Source: Gluconobacter wancherniae NBRC 103581 (GTDB taxonomy: Bacteria; Pseudomonadota; Alphaproteobacteria; Acetobacterales; Acetobacteraceae). Taken from it: DNA of 64,000 bases. A program made the translations under genes and the position numbers. The notes below the pieces were generated by a model that was not told the origin of the DNA, made no database searches, and saw nothing but the letters and a program-made list of their open reading frames with translations. The stretch lies in NCBI RefSeq assembly GCF_007988885.1, contig NZ_BJUZ01000003.1:124001-188000 (forward strand), in the 5' to 3' direction. How positions within the stretch are numbered: position 1 is the stretch's first letter; each line of letters starts with the position of its first letter. Positions 17,138 to 25,676 of this stretch are shown here, piece by piece.

Positions 17138-18631
17138 TTACTCGGCATAATCAAATTCATGGTGATCTTGGCCATGATGCGCGAATGTATCTTCCTGCCG
17201 ATATTCATGAGCAGGTTTTTGATGATTTCCTTCTGAGGAAGCATCATCCTGAAATGTAAATTGTCTGACGACACGCGCAAGCTCACGGGCTTCACCAGTC
17301 AGGCTCCGACTGGCGGTTGAGGTTTCTTCAACCATTGCAGCATTTCTTTGTGTTGCCTGATCCATTTCGGCAATTGCAGAATTGATTTCTGAAAGGCTTT
17401 GAGCCTGCTCGCTTGTCGCAGACGAAATTCCATCCAGCAGTTTCGTAATGCGAGTGACGTTTGTTGTGATGTTTCCAATAACGCTATCTGTATCGCCAAC
17501 CAGTTTCACACCCTGTGAAACCTGTTCTCCGGCTTGCAATATAAGGCTTTTGATTTCCTTGGCTGAGCGTGCCGAGTTATGAGCGAGCGAGCGGATTTCC
17601 TTGGCCACCACGTCAAAACCTCTGCCCGCCTCTCCTGCTCGTGCTGCTTCCACCCCTGCATTGAGAGCCAGGATATTGGTCTGAAAAGCCATTTCCTCCA
17701 TTACACCCACGATTGCTTCTACGCGCCGCGAAGATGCGCTGATGGCATCCATTGCGTCTCGCGCCGCATGCATGACGGTTGCCGCCGCTTTTGCTTCTTC
17801 GCGCGTTCCAATGGCAGCTTCGCGAGCTTGCGCAGATGCCCGAGCGCTCTCTCGGACGCGCTCGGTTATCGAGTTTACTGATATAGCCGATTGCGCAATG
17901 TTTGCAGCCTGTCGATCCGTTCTTTCTGCGAGGTCTTCTGCTGCTGTCGAAATTTCGGATAAACCGCTATCAATCATGATTGCTCCTGAAGCAATCTGAG
18001 AGATGGAAGTTCTGTAGGTATTAATGAGTTTATTAAAATCCTGACGGAAGTCTTCAAACTTTTCTTGAAATGGCTCTTCAAAACGGAAAGTCAGGTCCCC
18101 TTTTATAACAATACTCATTCCCGCGCATATATTTTCAATAGTTTTGCTCTGAAGGTGTCGTATACGTTCACTTTCCTTAGAAAATATTTCTTGAGCCTCA
18201 ATATTTTTCTTGGCAAGGGCTGCCGCTTCTTCCTGCGCCTTGATCTGTTTTGTGCTGCTATCAATGAATTTATATAATGATCGTGCTAATCGGCCGGAAC
18301 AGTCAGTTCGTTCTCCGTAGGGCACGCTGGAATCAATGTAACCTTCGGCTACACGTTCGGTCATTGAAGTAATTCTCTCAAATGGAACGGCAATAATTCT
18401 AATGGCATAACTTCCTATTATCAATGTAAGGGCTAGTTGCAGAATTACTCCTGCAATTTGAGCAATGATTTGAGCGCCCTCTTGATGGAAGAAGAAATTA
18501 TCACAGATTTGATCGACAGCAAATTGTACTACTGAAATAACAAGAAGCGCTAGGATAATGATCCGCACTTTCTGCCGAATGGGTGCATTATTCTCAAGCC
18601 ACTTCAACATAAAGTCTAACTTCTTCCCCAA
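17138..18631 (-). CDS. Methyl-accepting chemotaxis protein without periplasmic sensor
   Basis: 497 residues. Two membrane segments near residues 25-44 and 57-80 are separated by only about a dozen residues, so there is no periplasmic ligand domain. A HAMP-like segment (PFERITSMTERVAEGY) follows, then helical linker and the signalling hairpin with the conserved FQTNILALNAGVEAARAGEAG tip and VVAKEIRSLA. The tail is His/Glu/Asp rich and lacks a CheR-binding pentapeptide. It should signal to CheA, sensing a cytoplasmic or membrane condition. No che genes are near. Codon use is AT-richer than most of the window, consistent with a transferred segment. Confidence 0.88.
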   Translation of the reverse strand: MGKKLDFMLKWLENNAPIRQKVRIIILALLVISVVQFAVDQICDNFFFHQEGAQIIAQIAGVILQLALTLIIGSYAIRIIAVPFERITSMTERVAEGYIDSSVPYGERTDCSGRLARSLYKFIDSSTKQIKAQEEAAALAKKNIEAQEIFSKESERIRHLQSKTIENICAGMSIVIKGDLTFRFEEPFQEKFEDFRQDFNKLINTYRTSISQIASGAIMIDSGLSEISTAAEDLAERTDRQAANIAQSAISVNSITERVRESARASAQAREAAIGTREEAKAAATVMHAARDAMDAISASSRRVEAIVGVMEEMAFQTNILALNAGVEAARAGEAGRGFDVVAKEIRSLAHNSARSAKEIKSLILQAGEQVSQGVKLVGDTDSVIGNITTNVTRITKLLDGISSATSEQAQSLSEINSAIAEMDQATQRNAAMVEETSTASRSLTGEARELARVVRQFTFQDDASSEGNHQKPAHEYRQEDTFAHHGQDHHEFDYAE

Positions 18632-18768
18632 AAAATGAGAAAATAAATGATTTTCTCTGATCAGCCCAAAAGCGTTTCAATAGCTTTTCTGCCTTTTGCG
18701 CGGATCTGGACACAAAAACGTGAATAGTAAGTGAAGGGCAGGGTGATCGGCCCGTTCAATTGTCTTGC

Positions 18769-18789
18769 ATATACCTAAGGGGGGTATAT
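18769..18789. promoter_or_regulatory. copA: Dyad in the copA promoter, CsoR-like (or MerR-type) operator
   Basis: ATATACC at 18769-18775 and GGTATAT at 18783-18789 are perfect inverted repeats around TAAGGGG. Read in reverse the core is ATACCCCCCTTAGGTAT, which resembles G-tract operators of the CsoR/RcnR (DUF156) metal repressors. A possible -10 (TATATT, 18785-18790) and -35 (TTGTCT, 18760-18765) are 19 bases apart, a spacing also used by MerR-type activators such as CueR. Either copper sensor is possible; none is encoded in the window. Confidence 0.65.
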
Positions 18790-18819
18790 TATGGCCGCCT
18801 ATTCCGGAGGAGCGTTACG

Positions 18820-21198
18820 TTGTCAGAGACTTTCAGTTTTTCGGTAGGTGGGATGACATGTGCAGCCTGCGCAGCCCGTATTGAGAAGGTTTTAAGCCGG
18901 CTACCGGGGACGCAGGCGCGTATCAATTTCGCCAACGAGCGCGCATCTGTAACATTTGATGATTCTGTAACTTCTATAGAAGACGTGATCTCCGCTGTGA
19001 GGCGTTCCGGCTTTACGGTGCAGGAGCAAAGCGTCGATTTACAACTCGCCGGGATGACCTGCGCGTCGTGTGCCTCTCGTATTGAGAAGGTTCTGAATCG
19101 CGTGCCAATGACGCGGGCAAACGTGAATTTTGCTACCGAGCGGGCGCATATTTCTTTTGTTCCGGGCATAGCCGACCCGGCGGAGTTCATTGGCCGTATC
19201 GAAAAGACGGGTTTCGGTGCTTCGATTATTAAAGAGGCACTTAGTAGCGATTCTAGCGAAAACCGTGCCGCGTTATGGCGCAAAGAACGCAATGGCTTTT
19301 TGCTGACGCTTGCACTGTCACTTCCGTTTTTCGCAGAGATGATCGGAATGTTTTCTGGTCATATGGAAATGATGCCGCGGTGGTTGCAATTTGTTTTTGC
19401 AACCCCAGTGCAGTTTTTCTGCGCGCGTCACCTGTATCAACGTGCCTGGAAGGCTGTGCGGACTGGTTCGGCCAATATGGACGTTCTGGTCGTTCTGGGA
19501 ACAAGTATCGCGTATTTCTTTAGTGCCAGTGTTGTCGTTATGGGCCTTCAGCAGCCTGTGTATTTCGAAGCCAGCGCTGCTATCATAACGCTGATATCAC
19601 TTGGAAGATTGATGGAGGCAAAGGCCAGAAGAAAAACAGGAGCTGGGATTGAGCGGCTTTTGAAGCTTCAGCCTCCAGTAGCGCATGTCGAACGTGGCGG
19701 CCAGATTGTTGATCTCGCAACTGAAGAGATCCGGGAAAATGATATTTTCGTCGTTCGACCAGGTGAGAGCATTCCGGTTGATGGCGAAATTGTTGATGGC
19801 GTGTCGGAAATCAACGAGGCGATGCTCACCGGCGAAAGTATCCCCATCCTGAAGCGTCCTTTTGACACGGTTTTCGCGGGGACAATGAATGCCAACGGTG
19901 CCTTGCGCGTTCGGGCGACTGGGGTCGGCGCAAATACAGCACTCGCCCGGATTGTGAAGATGGTGGAGCAGGCGCAGGGTTCCAAGGCGAGTATTCAAAA
20001 GCTTGCTGATCGTGTGGCAGGTATTTTTGTACCCGCTATTATTTTCATTGCGTTTTTTACGTTTGTGGTTGGCTTGAGTGTTACAGGATCGGCAACGTGG
20101 AGCGTTGTTTCGGCGGTTTCTGTGCTTGTTATTGCGTGTCCTTGCTCACTTGGGCTTGCAACGCCAACAGCAATTATGGTGGGAACGGGGCTAGGCGCAA
20201 AATCAGGTATTCTTTTTCGCAATGCGGATGCGTTGGAGCATGCAGAAAAATTAACAACAATTATTCTAGATAAGACCGGAACCCTAACCGAAGGAAAACC
20301 TACAGTAAGTGATGTGCATCCTGAGTCGGGTGTGAGCGAAGAGGAACTTCTTTCAGTCGCTCGCGCGCTGGAGCAGAGCTCCGAACATCCTCTGGCCCGT
20401 GCGATAATGGATTTTACGCATTTTCCTGAGCAGAAGCTTCCGGTCGTAACTGAATTTCAGGCCGTGCCGGGGTTGGGTGTGCGGGGAAAAATTGATGGAG
20501 ATGTTTTTTTCGCGGGGTCCCCAAGGTTTTTAATTCAGTCAGGTATTAAAATTGATGAGCAATTTACAGACAGTTTGGAAGGGGACGAGAAGACTGTCAT
20601 CGTCATTTCCAGTACAGAGCGTATTTTAGGCTATTTAGCTCTTGCAGATAAGCTGCGTCCGGATGCTGCTGATACGGTTAGGGCTTTAAAACAGGCTGGC
20701 ATAAAAGTCGTCATGTTGACGGGTGACAACCATCGCGTAGCTGCGGCTGTTGCCCAAACAGTTGGATTGGAAGATTTTTCCGCAGGTGTGATGCCTGATC
20801 AGAAAGCTGCAACCGTTGAGAAATATCGTGTAGATGGTGGCGTTGTGGGGATGGTGGGAGACGGAATTAACGATGCCCCGGCTCTTGCTGCCGCGAATGT
20901 GGGCTTCGCTATCGGTGCGGGATCGGCTGTCGCTCTTGAAACTGCTGATATTATTTTAATGAACAGCGAACTTTCTGGTGTGCTGGACGCTATTTCGCTC
21001 TCGCGCGCAACGCTCTCAAAAATTAGACAAAATCTTTTCTTCGCGTTTCTTTATAACATTATCGGGATTCCCTTGGCGGCATTTGGAATGTTGAACCCCG
21101 TTTTCGCAGGTGCGGCCATGGCAATGAGCTCCGTTTCTGTCGTAAGTAATTCACTTCTGTTGAACAGATGGCAGCCGAAAAATCGAAATTTTCTATAA
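18820..21198 (+). CDS. copA: Copper-exporting P1B-type ATPase
   Basis: About 792 residues from the TTG at 18820, which has GGAGGAG at 18806-18812; the frame is open to 18760. Two heavy-metal domains carry GMTCAAC (C14, C17) and GMTCASC (C81, C84). The membrane CPC is in VIACPCSLGLATP, the phosphorylated aspartate in DKTGTLTEGKP, the HP motif in SSEHPLARAI, and the hinge in GDGINDAPAL. The last helix has AMSSVSVVSNS, the MxxSS copper site of P1B-1 pumps. It exports Cu(I) from cytoplasm to periplasm. It opens a copper operon with a CsoR-like dyad in its promoter. Confidence 0.95.
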   Translation: MSETFSFSVGGMTCAACAARIEKVLSRLPGTQARINFANERASVTFDDSVTSIEDVISAVRRSGFTVQEQSVDLQLAGMTCASCASRIEKVLNRVPMTRANVNFATERAHISFVPGIADPAEFIGRIEKTGFGASIIKEALSSDSSENRAALWRKERNGFLLTLALSLPFFAEMIGMFSGHMEMMPRWLQFVFATPVQFFCARHLYQRAWKAVRTGSANMDVLVVLGTSIAYFFSASVVVMGLQQPVYFEASAAIITLISLGRLMEAKARRKTGAGIERLLKLQPPVAHVERGGQIVDLATEEIRENDIFVVRPGESIPVDGEIVDGVSEINEAMLTGESIPILKRPFDTVFAGTMNANGALRVRATGVGANTALARIVKMVEQAQGSKASIQKLADRVAGIFVPAIIFIAFFTFVVGLSVTGSATWSVVSAVSVLVIACPCSLGLATPTAIMVGTGLGAKSGILFRNADALEHAEKLTTIILDKTGTLTEGKPTVSDVHPESGVSEEELLSVARALEQSSEHPLARAIMDFTHFPEQKLPVVTEFQAVPGLGVRGKIDGDVFFAGSPRFLIQSGIKIDEQFTDSLEGDEKTVIVISSTERILGYLALADKLRPDAADTVRALKQAGIKVVMLTGDNHRVAAAVAQTVGLEDFSAGVMPDQKAATVEKYRVDGGVVGMVGDGINDAPALAAANVGFAIGAGSAVALETADIILMNSELSGVLDAISLSRATLSKIRQNLFFAFLYNIIGIPLAAFGMLNPVFAGAAMAMSSVSVVSNSLLLNRWQPKNRNFL

Positions 21199-21271
21199 GT
21201 AGACACTGTGAGACGTAGTCGGTTCCAGAAAAGACTTTTTCTCTGTTGTGCAGAAGGGTATTAAGATCAGA

Positions 21272-21637
21272 ATGCTGAGAAAATCCTCCCGCATCTGGAT
21301 AGCTTTTCTGGCCTGCATTTTAATGCAGGTAGCAGTGCTGGCTGGTGTCTCTTCAGCCCATGCTCAGATGCCGCAAGTGACGGTCAGTGCGAAGATCATG
21401 CCCATGGCGGATTGCTGCGTGTCCGCGCAGAAGCAGCCACATACTCCTCATTGTCATCACCATGATCACTGCTGCCATGTGCAAAGCACTTCGTCCGACG
21501 TGGCGCCGACAATATCCATGCGCTGGAATCAGGCACAGCTCTTCGGAATGCTTTCCTATAATATAGTATATTCGCGAAATGTCGTGAGTGTAGACGGTCT
21601 ACCTCCAAGGCGACCGCCAAGGCAGCAGATAGCCTGA
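21272..21637 (+). CDS. Secreted His/Cys-rich small protein of the copper operon
   Basis: About 121 residues from the ATG at 21272; a GTG at 21248 would add eight residues and neither start has an ideal ribosome binding site. A signal peptide ends near SSAHAQ. The mature part holds a metal-binding cluster: DCCVSAQKQPHTPHCHHHDH and then CCH, with five cysteines and eight histidines within about thirty residues. The rest is polar with a Pro/Arg-rich end. The size, leader and cluster recall the DUF2946/CopL-like copper peptides. It lies between copA and pcoA, so a periplasmic copper-binding or delivery role is likely, by inference. Confidence 0.72.
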   Translation: MLRKSSRIWIAFLACILMQVAVLAGVSSAHAQMPQVTVSAKIMPMADCCVSAQKQPHTPHCHHHDHCCHVQSTSSDVAPTISMRWNQAQLFGMLSYNIVYSRNVVSVDGLPPRRPPRQQIA

Positions 21638-21713
21638 GACCCTTCTCAGAAGGGCGCTTGCTGATCAATTCCTTCTGGAAATGAGAACTGCTCCTTAATT
21701 ATCGGAATTTATC

Positions 21714-23483
21714 ATGTCTATTTCGTCCCGCTCTTCGTGCGGTTTGACGAGACGTCGGTTTGTGACGGGGTTGGGCGCGGGGGGTCTGCTTGGCGGGCTC
21801 CCAGCTAACGCTCACGCATTCACTCAGCCTATGGGAAGTCTTCCTGCAACGTCTTCGGCAAATCATAATCTGCGTGTGGGTCGCACGCGCATTGAAATTG
21901 ATGGGAAGTGCCTTGATGCCCCGAGCGTTGGCGGCACAGTGCCTGGACCGATACTGCGTTGGAAACAGGGAGATACGGTCTCCATAAATGTGACCAATGA
22001 TTTGAGTGAATCTACGTCAATCCATTGGCATGGCATTCGTGTGCCCAGCAACATGGATGGTGTGCCTGGCCTGAGTTTTGCAGGTATCGCGCCTGGAGAG
22101 ACGTTTACCTATCGCTTTCGCCTGCATCAAAGCGGGACATATTGGTATCATGGGCATTCCGGAATGCAGGAGGCTCAGGGGTTGTATGGCGCAATTGTCA
22201 TTGATCCCCGCACCCCGGACCCGACTCCCTGTGAACGCGATTACGTGGTCCTACTTTCTGAGTGGACGGATGTTGATCCGATGGACATCCTTAGCAATCT
22301 CAAGATGCAGGATGATTATTATACGTTTCGGCAACGCACGGCGGCATCCTTTCCAAGGGAAGCAAAACAGGCAGGAAGCGGGATAGCTGCGCTCAAGGAT
22401 CGTCTCGCATGGTCAAAAATGCGAATGTCTGCAACGGATATTTCAGACGTCAGCGGGGTAATTTTCAGCTATCTCGTGAATGGTCACGCCCCAGATACGA
22501 ACTGGACGGGGCTGTTCAGGCCAAATGAACGCATCCGTCTGCGTTTCATTAATGCATCTACGATGACTTTTTTTGATATTCGCATTCCCGGGCTGGAAAT
22601 GCAGGTGGTGCAAGCCGATGGAAATGATGTGGAGCCCATATCTGTCGATGAATTTCGCATAGGTGTTGCGGAAACTTATGACGTCATTGTCCAACCAAAA
22701 GACGAGCGCGCATATACTATTTTCGCGCAGAGTGAAGACCGGACCGGCTATGCACGAGGCACTCTAGCGCCACATTCAGGAATGTCTGCCGCGATTCCTC
22801 CTATGGACCCCAGACCCGTTCGCACAATGATTGATATGGGCATGTCACACATGAAGCCCAACGATAGCATGGGCAGCATGAACATGGCTGGAGATATGAG
22901 CGGCATGCAAATGTCGGGCATGTCGATGAAGGGAATGGGCAGTATGAAAATGCCCCCTCTTAAGCGTGATGATCCGGGCCCGCCTCCACTCAACGTCGAA
23001 AACCAGAACGTTGCCATGATGCCGGTTGATCGCACGGGCAGCCCAGGCGATGGTCTTGAAAATACAGGCAGGCGTGTTCTGAATTATCGTCAGTTGCGTG
23101 CAACGCGCCCGGGTGCAGACATGCGGCCACCATCGCATGAAATTATCATGCACCTGACTGGAAATATGGAACGTTATATTTGGGGGTTTAACGGACGCAA
23201 GTTTTCAGAGGCGGGCCCCATACGCCTTAAGCTTGGAGAGCGTGTTCGGTTTATCCTTATAAATGATACGATGATGGAACATCCTATCCATCTTCATGGA
23301 TTGTGGAGTGAACTCGAAAATGGTCAGGGCGCTTATCAACCCTACAAGCACACGATCATTTCCCAGCCTGGGTCAAAACTTAGCTATCTGGTGACAGCAG
23401 ACACACCGGGGATGTGGGCATACCATTGTCATTTAATGTACCATATGGATAGCGGTATGTTTCGAACGATTATCGTATCATGA
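21714..23483 (+). CDS. pcoA: Periplasmic multicopper oxidase, PcoA/CopA type
   Basis: 589 residues with a Tat leader (TRRRFVTGLGAGG). The four copper-binding stretches are HWHGIRVPSNMDG, YWYHGHSG, HPIHLHGLWSE and YHCHLMYHMDSGM, giving the type 1, 2 and 3 sites. Between about residues 370 and 420 a methionine-rich stretch has repeats such as MGSMNM and MSGMSM, typical for copper resistance oxidases that hold Cu(I) and oxidise it to Cu(II). It overlaps pcoB by ATGA. Confidence 0.93.
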   Translation: MSISSRSSCGLTRRRFVTGLGAGGLLGGLPANAHAFTQPMGSLPATSSANHNLRVGRTRIEIDGKCLDAPSVGGTVPGPILRWKQGDTVSINVTNDLSESTSIHWHGIRVPSNMDGVPGLSFAGIAPGETFTYRFRLHQSGTYWYHGHSGMQEAQGLYGAIVIDPRTPDPTPCERDYVVLLSEWTDVDPMDILSNLKMQDDYYTFRQRTAASFPREAKQAGSGIAALKDRLAWSKMRMSATDISDVSGVIFSYLVNGHAPDTNWTGLFRPNERIRLRFINASTMTFFDIRIPGLEMQVVQADGNDVEPISVDEFRIGVAETYDVIVQPKDERAYTIFAQSEDRTGYARGTLAPHSGMSAAIPPMDPRPVRTMIDMGMSHMKPNDSMGSMNMAGDMSGMQMSGMSMKGMGSMKMPPLKRDDPGPPPLNVENQNVAMMPVDRTGSPGDGLENTGRRVLNYRQLRATRPGADMRPPSHEIIMHLTGNMERYIWGFNGRKFSEAGPIRLKLGERVRFILINDTMMEHPIHLHGLWSELENGQGAYQPYKHTIISQPGSKLSYLVTADTPGMWAYHCHLMYHMDSGMFRTIIVS

Positions 23484-24253
23484 AAAGAGCATTATTTTTC
23501 ATGATGCCGCTCTGTTTTCCATTCAGCGTATTCGCTGCGGAAGGGCAGGAAATTCATTATCATGCTGCAGATGCGCCCTCCGAACCAGTTATTTATATTG
23601 GTAATACGGCGCCCATTATGGATCAGGCTACGTATTTTCATGGTATTCTTGATGAATTCGAGGGGAGATATTCTCCTGGAAAATCGGATTTTCGATGGGA
23701 TGGAGAAGCCTGGTACGGCACCGATTATGATCGGGTCTGGATACGCTCCGAGGGCACTGTCTCTGGTGGAAAAATGGGAGATGGACAGCAGGAGCTGCTC
23801 TACAGCCATGCAATATCCACCTATTTTAATTTGCAGGGTGGTGTTCGCGCTGACCTTGACGACGGTCCGGAACGAACATGGGGAGCGTTTGGTATACAGG
23901 GTCTTGCGCTCTACCAGTTTGAACTTCAGGCCACTGGTTATGTCAGCGATCGCGGACGCTTTGCCGGGCGTCTGGAGGGATCATATGATTTTTTGCTGAC
24001 AAACCGACTAATTCTTCAACCGCAGGCGGAACTCAATTTTTATACGAAATCAGATGCAGCCCGACAGGTTGGGTCTGGTCTGTCCGATATCGATGCTGGT
24101 CTGAGGCTTCGTTACGAAATCTGGCGTAAATTCGCGCCTTATGTCGCGGTGACTTATGCGGGTCAAATTGGCCAGGCGCGCCACATTGTTCAGGGACAGG
24201 GCGAACGGAGCGGGAGCACACGCTTCACCTTTGGAATTCGCGGCTGGTTCTGA
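23480..24253 (+). CDS. pcoB: Outer-membrane copper resistance protein B
   Basis: 257 residues with a signal peptide ending near VFAAEG. The mature protein has alternating aromatic beta-strand patterns and ends in a C-terminal phenylalanine (GIRGWF), as outer-membrane barrels do. WDGEAWYGTDYDRVWIRSEG, GGVRADLDDGPERTWGAFG and the final strands are family features. It overlaps pcoA by four bases and works with it in outer-membrane copper tolerance. The Met-rich N-terminal part of some PcoB proteins is absent here, so it is a short version. Confidence 0.92.
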   Translation: MKRALFFMMPLCFPFSVFAAEGQEIHYHAADAPSEPVIYIGNTAPIMDQATYFHGILDEFEGRYSPGKSDFRWDGEAWYGTDYDRVWIRSEGTVSGGKMGDGQQELLYSHAISTYFNLQGGVRADLDDGPERTWGAFGIQGLALYQFELQATGYVSDRGRFAGRLEGSYDFLLTNRLILQPQAELNFYTKSDAARQVGSGLSDIDAGLRLRYEIWRKFAPYVAVTYAGQIGQARHIVQGQGERSGSTRFTFGIRGWF

Positions 24254-24286
24254 AAATTTCTACGTAAAACAAGAAGGATATCATTT

Positions 24287-24577
24287 ATGAGATATTTGAT
24301 CCTGTGCCTTTTTCCTCTGATGTTTGCTGAGGCTTGGGCATCCCCAGTAACTGCATCACCGCATCAGAAAAATAGCTCAGTGCAAGGGGATGCGTCGATG
24401 GCGAAGCTCACAATGACGCAGAAAATGGAACTGTGTGAAAGACTGGATAAGGAGCGGAAAAATGGCAGGTCTCTGCCACCAAGAATGAAGCAGCAGCTTG
24501 CTGAATGCGCGAGCATGAACAGCAGTATGGCCAATATGGCTGCCACTATGCCTCCAGACACTACGTTGGATCGTTAA
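24287..24577 (+). CDS. Small secreted protein at the end of the copper operon, unknown
   Basis: 96 residues. A hydrophobic leader ends near AWASPV. The mature part has a Lys/Glu/Arg helix (TQKMELCERLDKE) with a cysteine, a second cysteine in LAECASM, and a methionine-rich end. GAAGGATATC lies before the ATG. It is 33 bases downstream of pcoB and points the same way, so it should be in the same transcript. A periplasmic Cu(I)-binding role would fit the Met/Cys content but is inference; I do not recognise the family. Confidence 0.65.
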   Translation: MRYLILCLFPLMFAEAWASPVTASPHQKNSSVQGDASMAKLTMTQKMELCERLDKERKNGRSLPPRMKQQLAECASMNSSMANMAATMPPDTTLDR

Positions 24578-24602
24578 GCTCGGCCGTAATAGAGCTTCAT
24601 GT

Positions 24603-24636
24603 CAGTAGCCTTCTCTTCAGATAGGGAAGGCTACTG
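24603..24636. terminator. 11-bp hairpin between converging copper operon and lipoprotein gene
   Basis: CAGTAGCCTTC at 24603-24613 is complementary to GAAGGCTACTG at 24626-24636 around a 12-base loop. It lies between two converging transcripts and is probably used as a bidirectional end, although neither side has a good T run. Confidence 0.6.
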
Positions 24637-24671
24637 AGAAACAAGAAATAGTAAGTTACATATTGTTCTGA

Positions 24672-25589
24672 TTATTTTTTCGGATTCGAAGCTTTGTCTG
24701 GCAACGGCGTATGTTCCCGGCCAGAATAATTGGTGACGATAGTACGCACGCCCCCCGCAGCCTCCTCACTCGCGGCGGCAGCAACTTCGCCCCATTCATG
24801 ATCCAGGGAATGCGCGGCAATGTCGTGAATCTGTGTCGCGGCACCTGCCTCTTTTCCGTCCGCTGCCAGTACGTGCCACACAATTTCAATATGCTGCTGC
24901 GGATGCCCTGTTGTGCCAGCAGGTCCGTTCGTAATCTTCACGGAGGTGCGCACCGTAAAGTCAGCGCCTTTCGGGGTTGTCTGTACGGAATTGGTGTTGT
25001 CAGGCAAGGCGACATAGAAAGCGCGCGCAAGGGAAATATTCCCGTCTCCCGGTGCCCCCGTTACGCCTGCAAAGTAGATGTGTGCGGCGCGATGCATCAG
25101 GCTGTGAGGGTCCTGCTGCATCATATCTGCCTGGATGCCAGTCAGAAGCTGTGCAATCTGGGGACCTTCCTGAACTGCCGCTGCATTCACAGTGGCAGGG
25201 TCGCCTGAACTCCAGAGCGCCATATCAACAGGCTGCCCATCTCCTTCGGCACGGGCTTTCCCGTCTGGCGTCATCACCACGTAGTGCGGGACTACAGACC
25301 CTGACTGTGTTTTGGCCGAAAGTTTCAGCCACCAGTCCCCGGGCTTACGCGGCTGCGCAATAGCGGGAACTGATTCCGCAAGCAGGGCCTGCGCGGTGTC
25401 CTGGGCCCAGAGATGGGTCGCCGCATCCGGCAGCAGGGAGTCGGCTGGTGTCGGAACGGCAAGCCGGGCCGGAGGGAGATTGGCCATGGCCAGATGTCTT
25501 GCCTGTGACCCTGGGTCAGCGAAAGGGTGTGGCATGGAAAAGCAGCCAGCAAGGCAGAGGGGGAGCAGGGCAGGCAGGATACGGCGCAT
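24672..25589 (-). CDS. Lipoprotein of unknown function
   Basis: 305 residues with a lipobox CLAGC, the lipidated cysteine being residue 16. The rest is soluble, Ala/Pro-rich, with stretches such as DWWLKLSAKTQSG and ARAFYVALPDN that look like beta-rich domains, and no catalytic motif I recognise. It lies 87 bases behind a TonB-like gene on the same strand and is probably co-transcribed. The pair may form a trans-envelope system, but a partner receptor is not in the window. Residue two after the cysteine is Ser, so outer-membrane sorting by Lol is expected. Confidence 0.65.
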   Translation of the reverse strand: MRRILPALLPLCLAGCFSMPHPFADPGSQARHLAMANLPPARLAVPTPADSLLPDAATHLWAQDTAQALLAESVPAIAQPRKPGDWWLKLSAKTQSGSVVPHYVVMTPDGKARAEGDGQPVDMALWSSGDPATVNAAAVQEGPQIAQLLTGIQADMMQQDPHSLMHRAAHIYFAGVTGAPGDGNISLARAFYVALPDNTNSVQTTPKGADFTVRTSVKITNGPAGTTGHPQQHIEIVWHVLAADGKEAGAATQIHDIAAHSLDHEWGEVAAAASEEAAGGVRTIVTNYSGREHTPLPDKASNPKK

Positions 25590-25676
25590 CAGAGGTCCGG
25601 GAACTGTGGAGCGGGTCTGCAGAAAGCCGGAACTGTAAGGGAACGGGCCAGTCTTGTCGAAGCCCGCTGCCCCCGC

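Noticed and set aside
17021-17236. 71-codon hydrophobic frame on the plus strand
   Set aside because: Half of it is antisense to the chemoreceptor end; no ribosome binding site and the frame has no membrane-protein charge pattern.
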